A DNA stretch of 6,129 bases from FEN-727 sp036508635 (GTDB lineage Bacteria; Actinomycetota; Geothermincolia; Fen-727; Anoxymicrobiaceae): positions 1 to 6,129 of the forward strand of contig DATCGY010000328.1 in NCBI GenBank assembly GCA_036508635.1, in the 5' to 3' direction. The notes under the pieces are model-generated. The model was given only the letters and a program-made list of their open reading frames with translations, did no database searches and was not told where the DNA came from. Positions 5,861-6,129 of the stretch are shown here, piece after piece. Both the position numbers and the translations under genes were made by a program. The stretch's first letter is position 1, and each line of letters opens with the position of its first letter.

Positions 5861-6129
5861 TCAAACAAGGGGACGGTAAGGTCGGTCGTGAGGGCCAAGC
5901 CTCGATATACCAAGGCGTGCCCTGTCGGCAAGATCGAGCGCGAGCTGCATCAAGTCACGTCCGGGCACCTGGCCTATCGAGCCCGCAAGGCAGGAGATCT
6001 CATCGAATGACGCCACCTGGTCCAGCCTCGCGTTCTTTCCGACGACGAGCAACGGGACCGATTCGCCCGAATGTATGATTTCGCCGGTTCCACCGGATGG
6101 TGAGGTATGGTCAGAGGTGATTATCGTTA
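5861..6129 (-). CDS. apgM: Cofactor-independent phosphoglycerate mutase (archaeal type), C-terminal part only
   Basis: Only the last 88 residues are inside the window; the frame is open to the right edge, so the start and most of the roughly 400-residue protein lie beyond it. The family interconverts 3- and 2-phosphoglycerate in glycolysis and gluconeogenesis and belongs to the alkaline phosphatase superfamily of two-metal enzymes. The visible part begins TIITSDHTSP, equivalent to the usual T-x-DH-x-TP metal-binding motif (Asp and His ligands), and continues with HSGESVPLLVVG, whose His is another metal ligand. It then has FDEISCLAGSIG, GRDLMQLALDLADRA and a short PYRPLV tail, the typical order at the end of this family. 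The TTG at 6052-6050 is internal, not the true start. Another member of the same superfamily is possible but less likely. Confidence 0.82.
   Translation of the reverse strand, partial: TIITSDHTSPSGGTGEIIHSGESVPLLVVGKNARLDQVASFDEISCLAGSIGQVPGRDLMQLALDLADRARLGISRLGPHDRPYRPLV

Overview
The window looks like ordinary bacterial chromosome: GC-rich, densely packed, with TTG and GTG start codons after good Shine-Dalgarno sequences. A separate PurS with a short PurQ fits Gram-positive-type or deeply branching bacteria such as Actinobacteriota, Bacillota or Chloroflexota-like lineages, and argues against a gamma-proteobacterium with its single large PurL. I cannot name the species from the sequence.

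Left part (1-2742, + strand): a purine biosynthesis block. It opens inside purB (adenylosuccinate lyase, 5' end missing), followed by purS and purQ, whose stop and start codons overlap by one base. These supply two of the three subunits of FGAM synthase. The catalytic subunit gene purL, expected next, is absent. Instead, 28 bases after purQ, comes a small PHP-domain metal-dependent phosphoesterase.

Middle part (2739-5564, - strand): two genes. A membrane protein (cysteine/histidine zinc finger, disordered linker, four membrane helices, acidic tail) meets the PHP gene head-on, and the two stop codons share the palindrome CTAG. Upstream of it in transcription order is a B12-binding-type radical SAM enzyme of unassigned substrate.

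Right part (5565-6129): about 300 bases without a convincing gene. On the - strand it holds a good sigma-70-type promoter wrapped in 9-base direct repeats, then a strong intrinsic terminator lying between that promoter and the radical SAM start. This arrangement could be an attenuated leader or a very short RNA, or simply the terminator of the gene to the right. That gene is the C-terminal end of an archaeal-type cofactor-independent phosphoglycerate mutase, running in from the right edge on the - strand.

I found no mobile element, CRISPR array, tRNA or rRNA. No multi-gene novel system is evident. The most unusual items are the radical SAM leader region and the two genes of unknown role (radical SAM and zinc-finger membrane protein).
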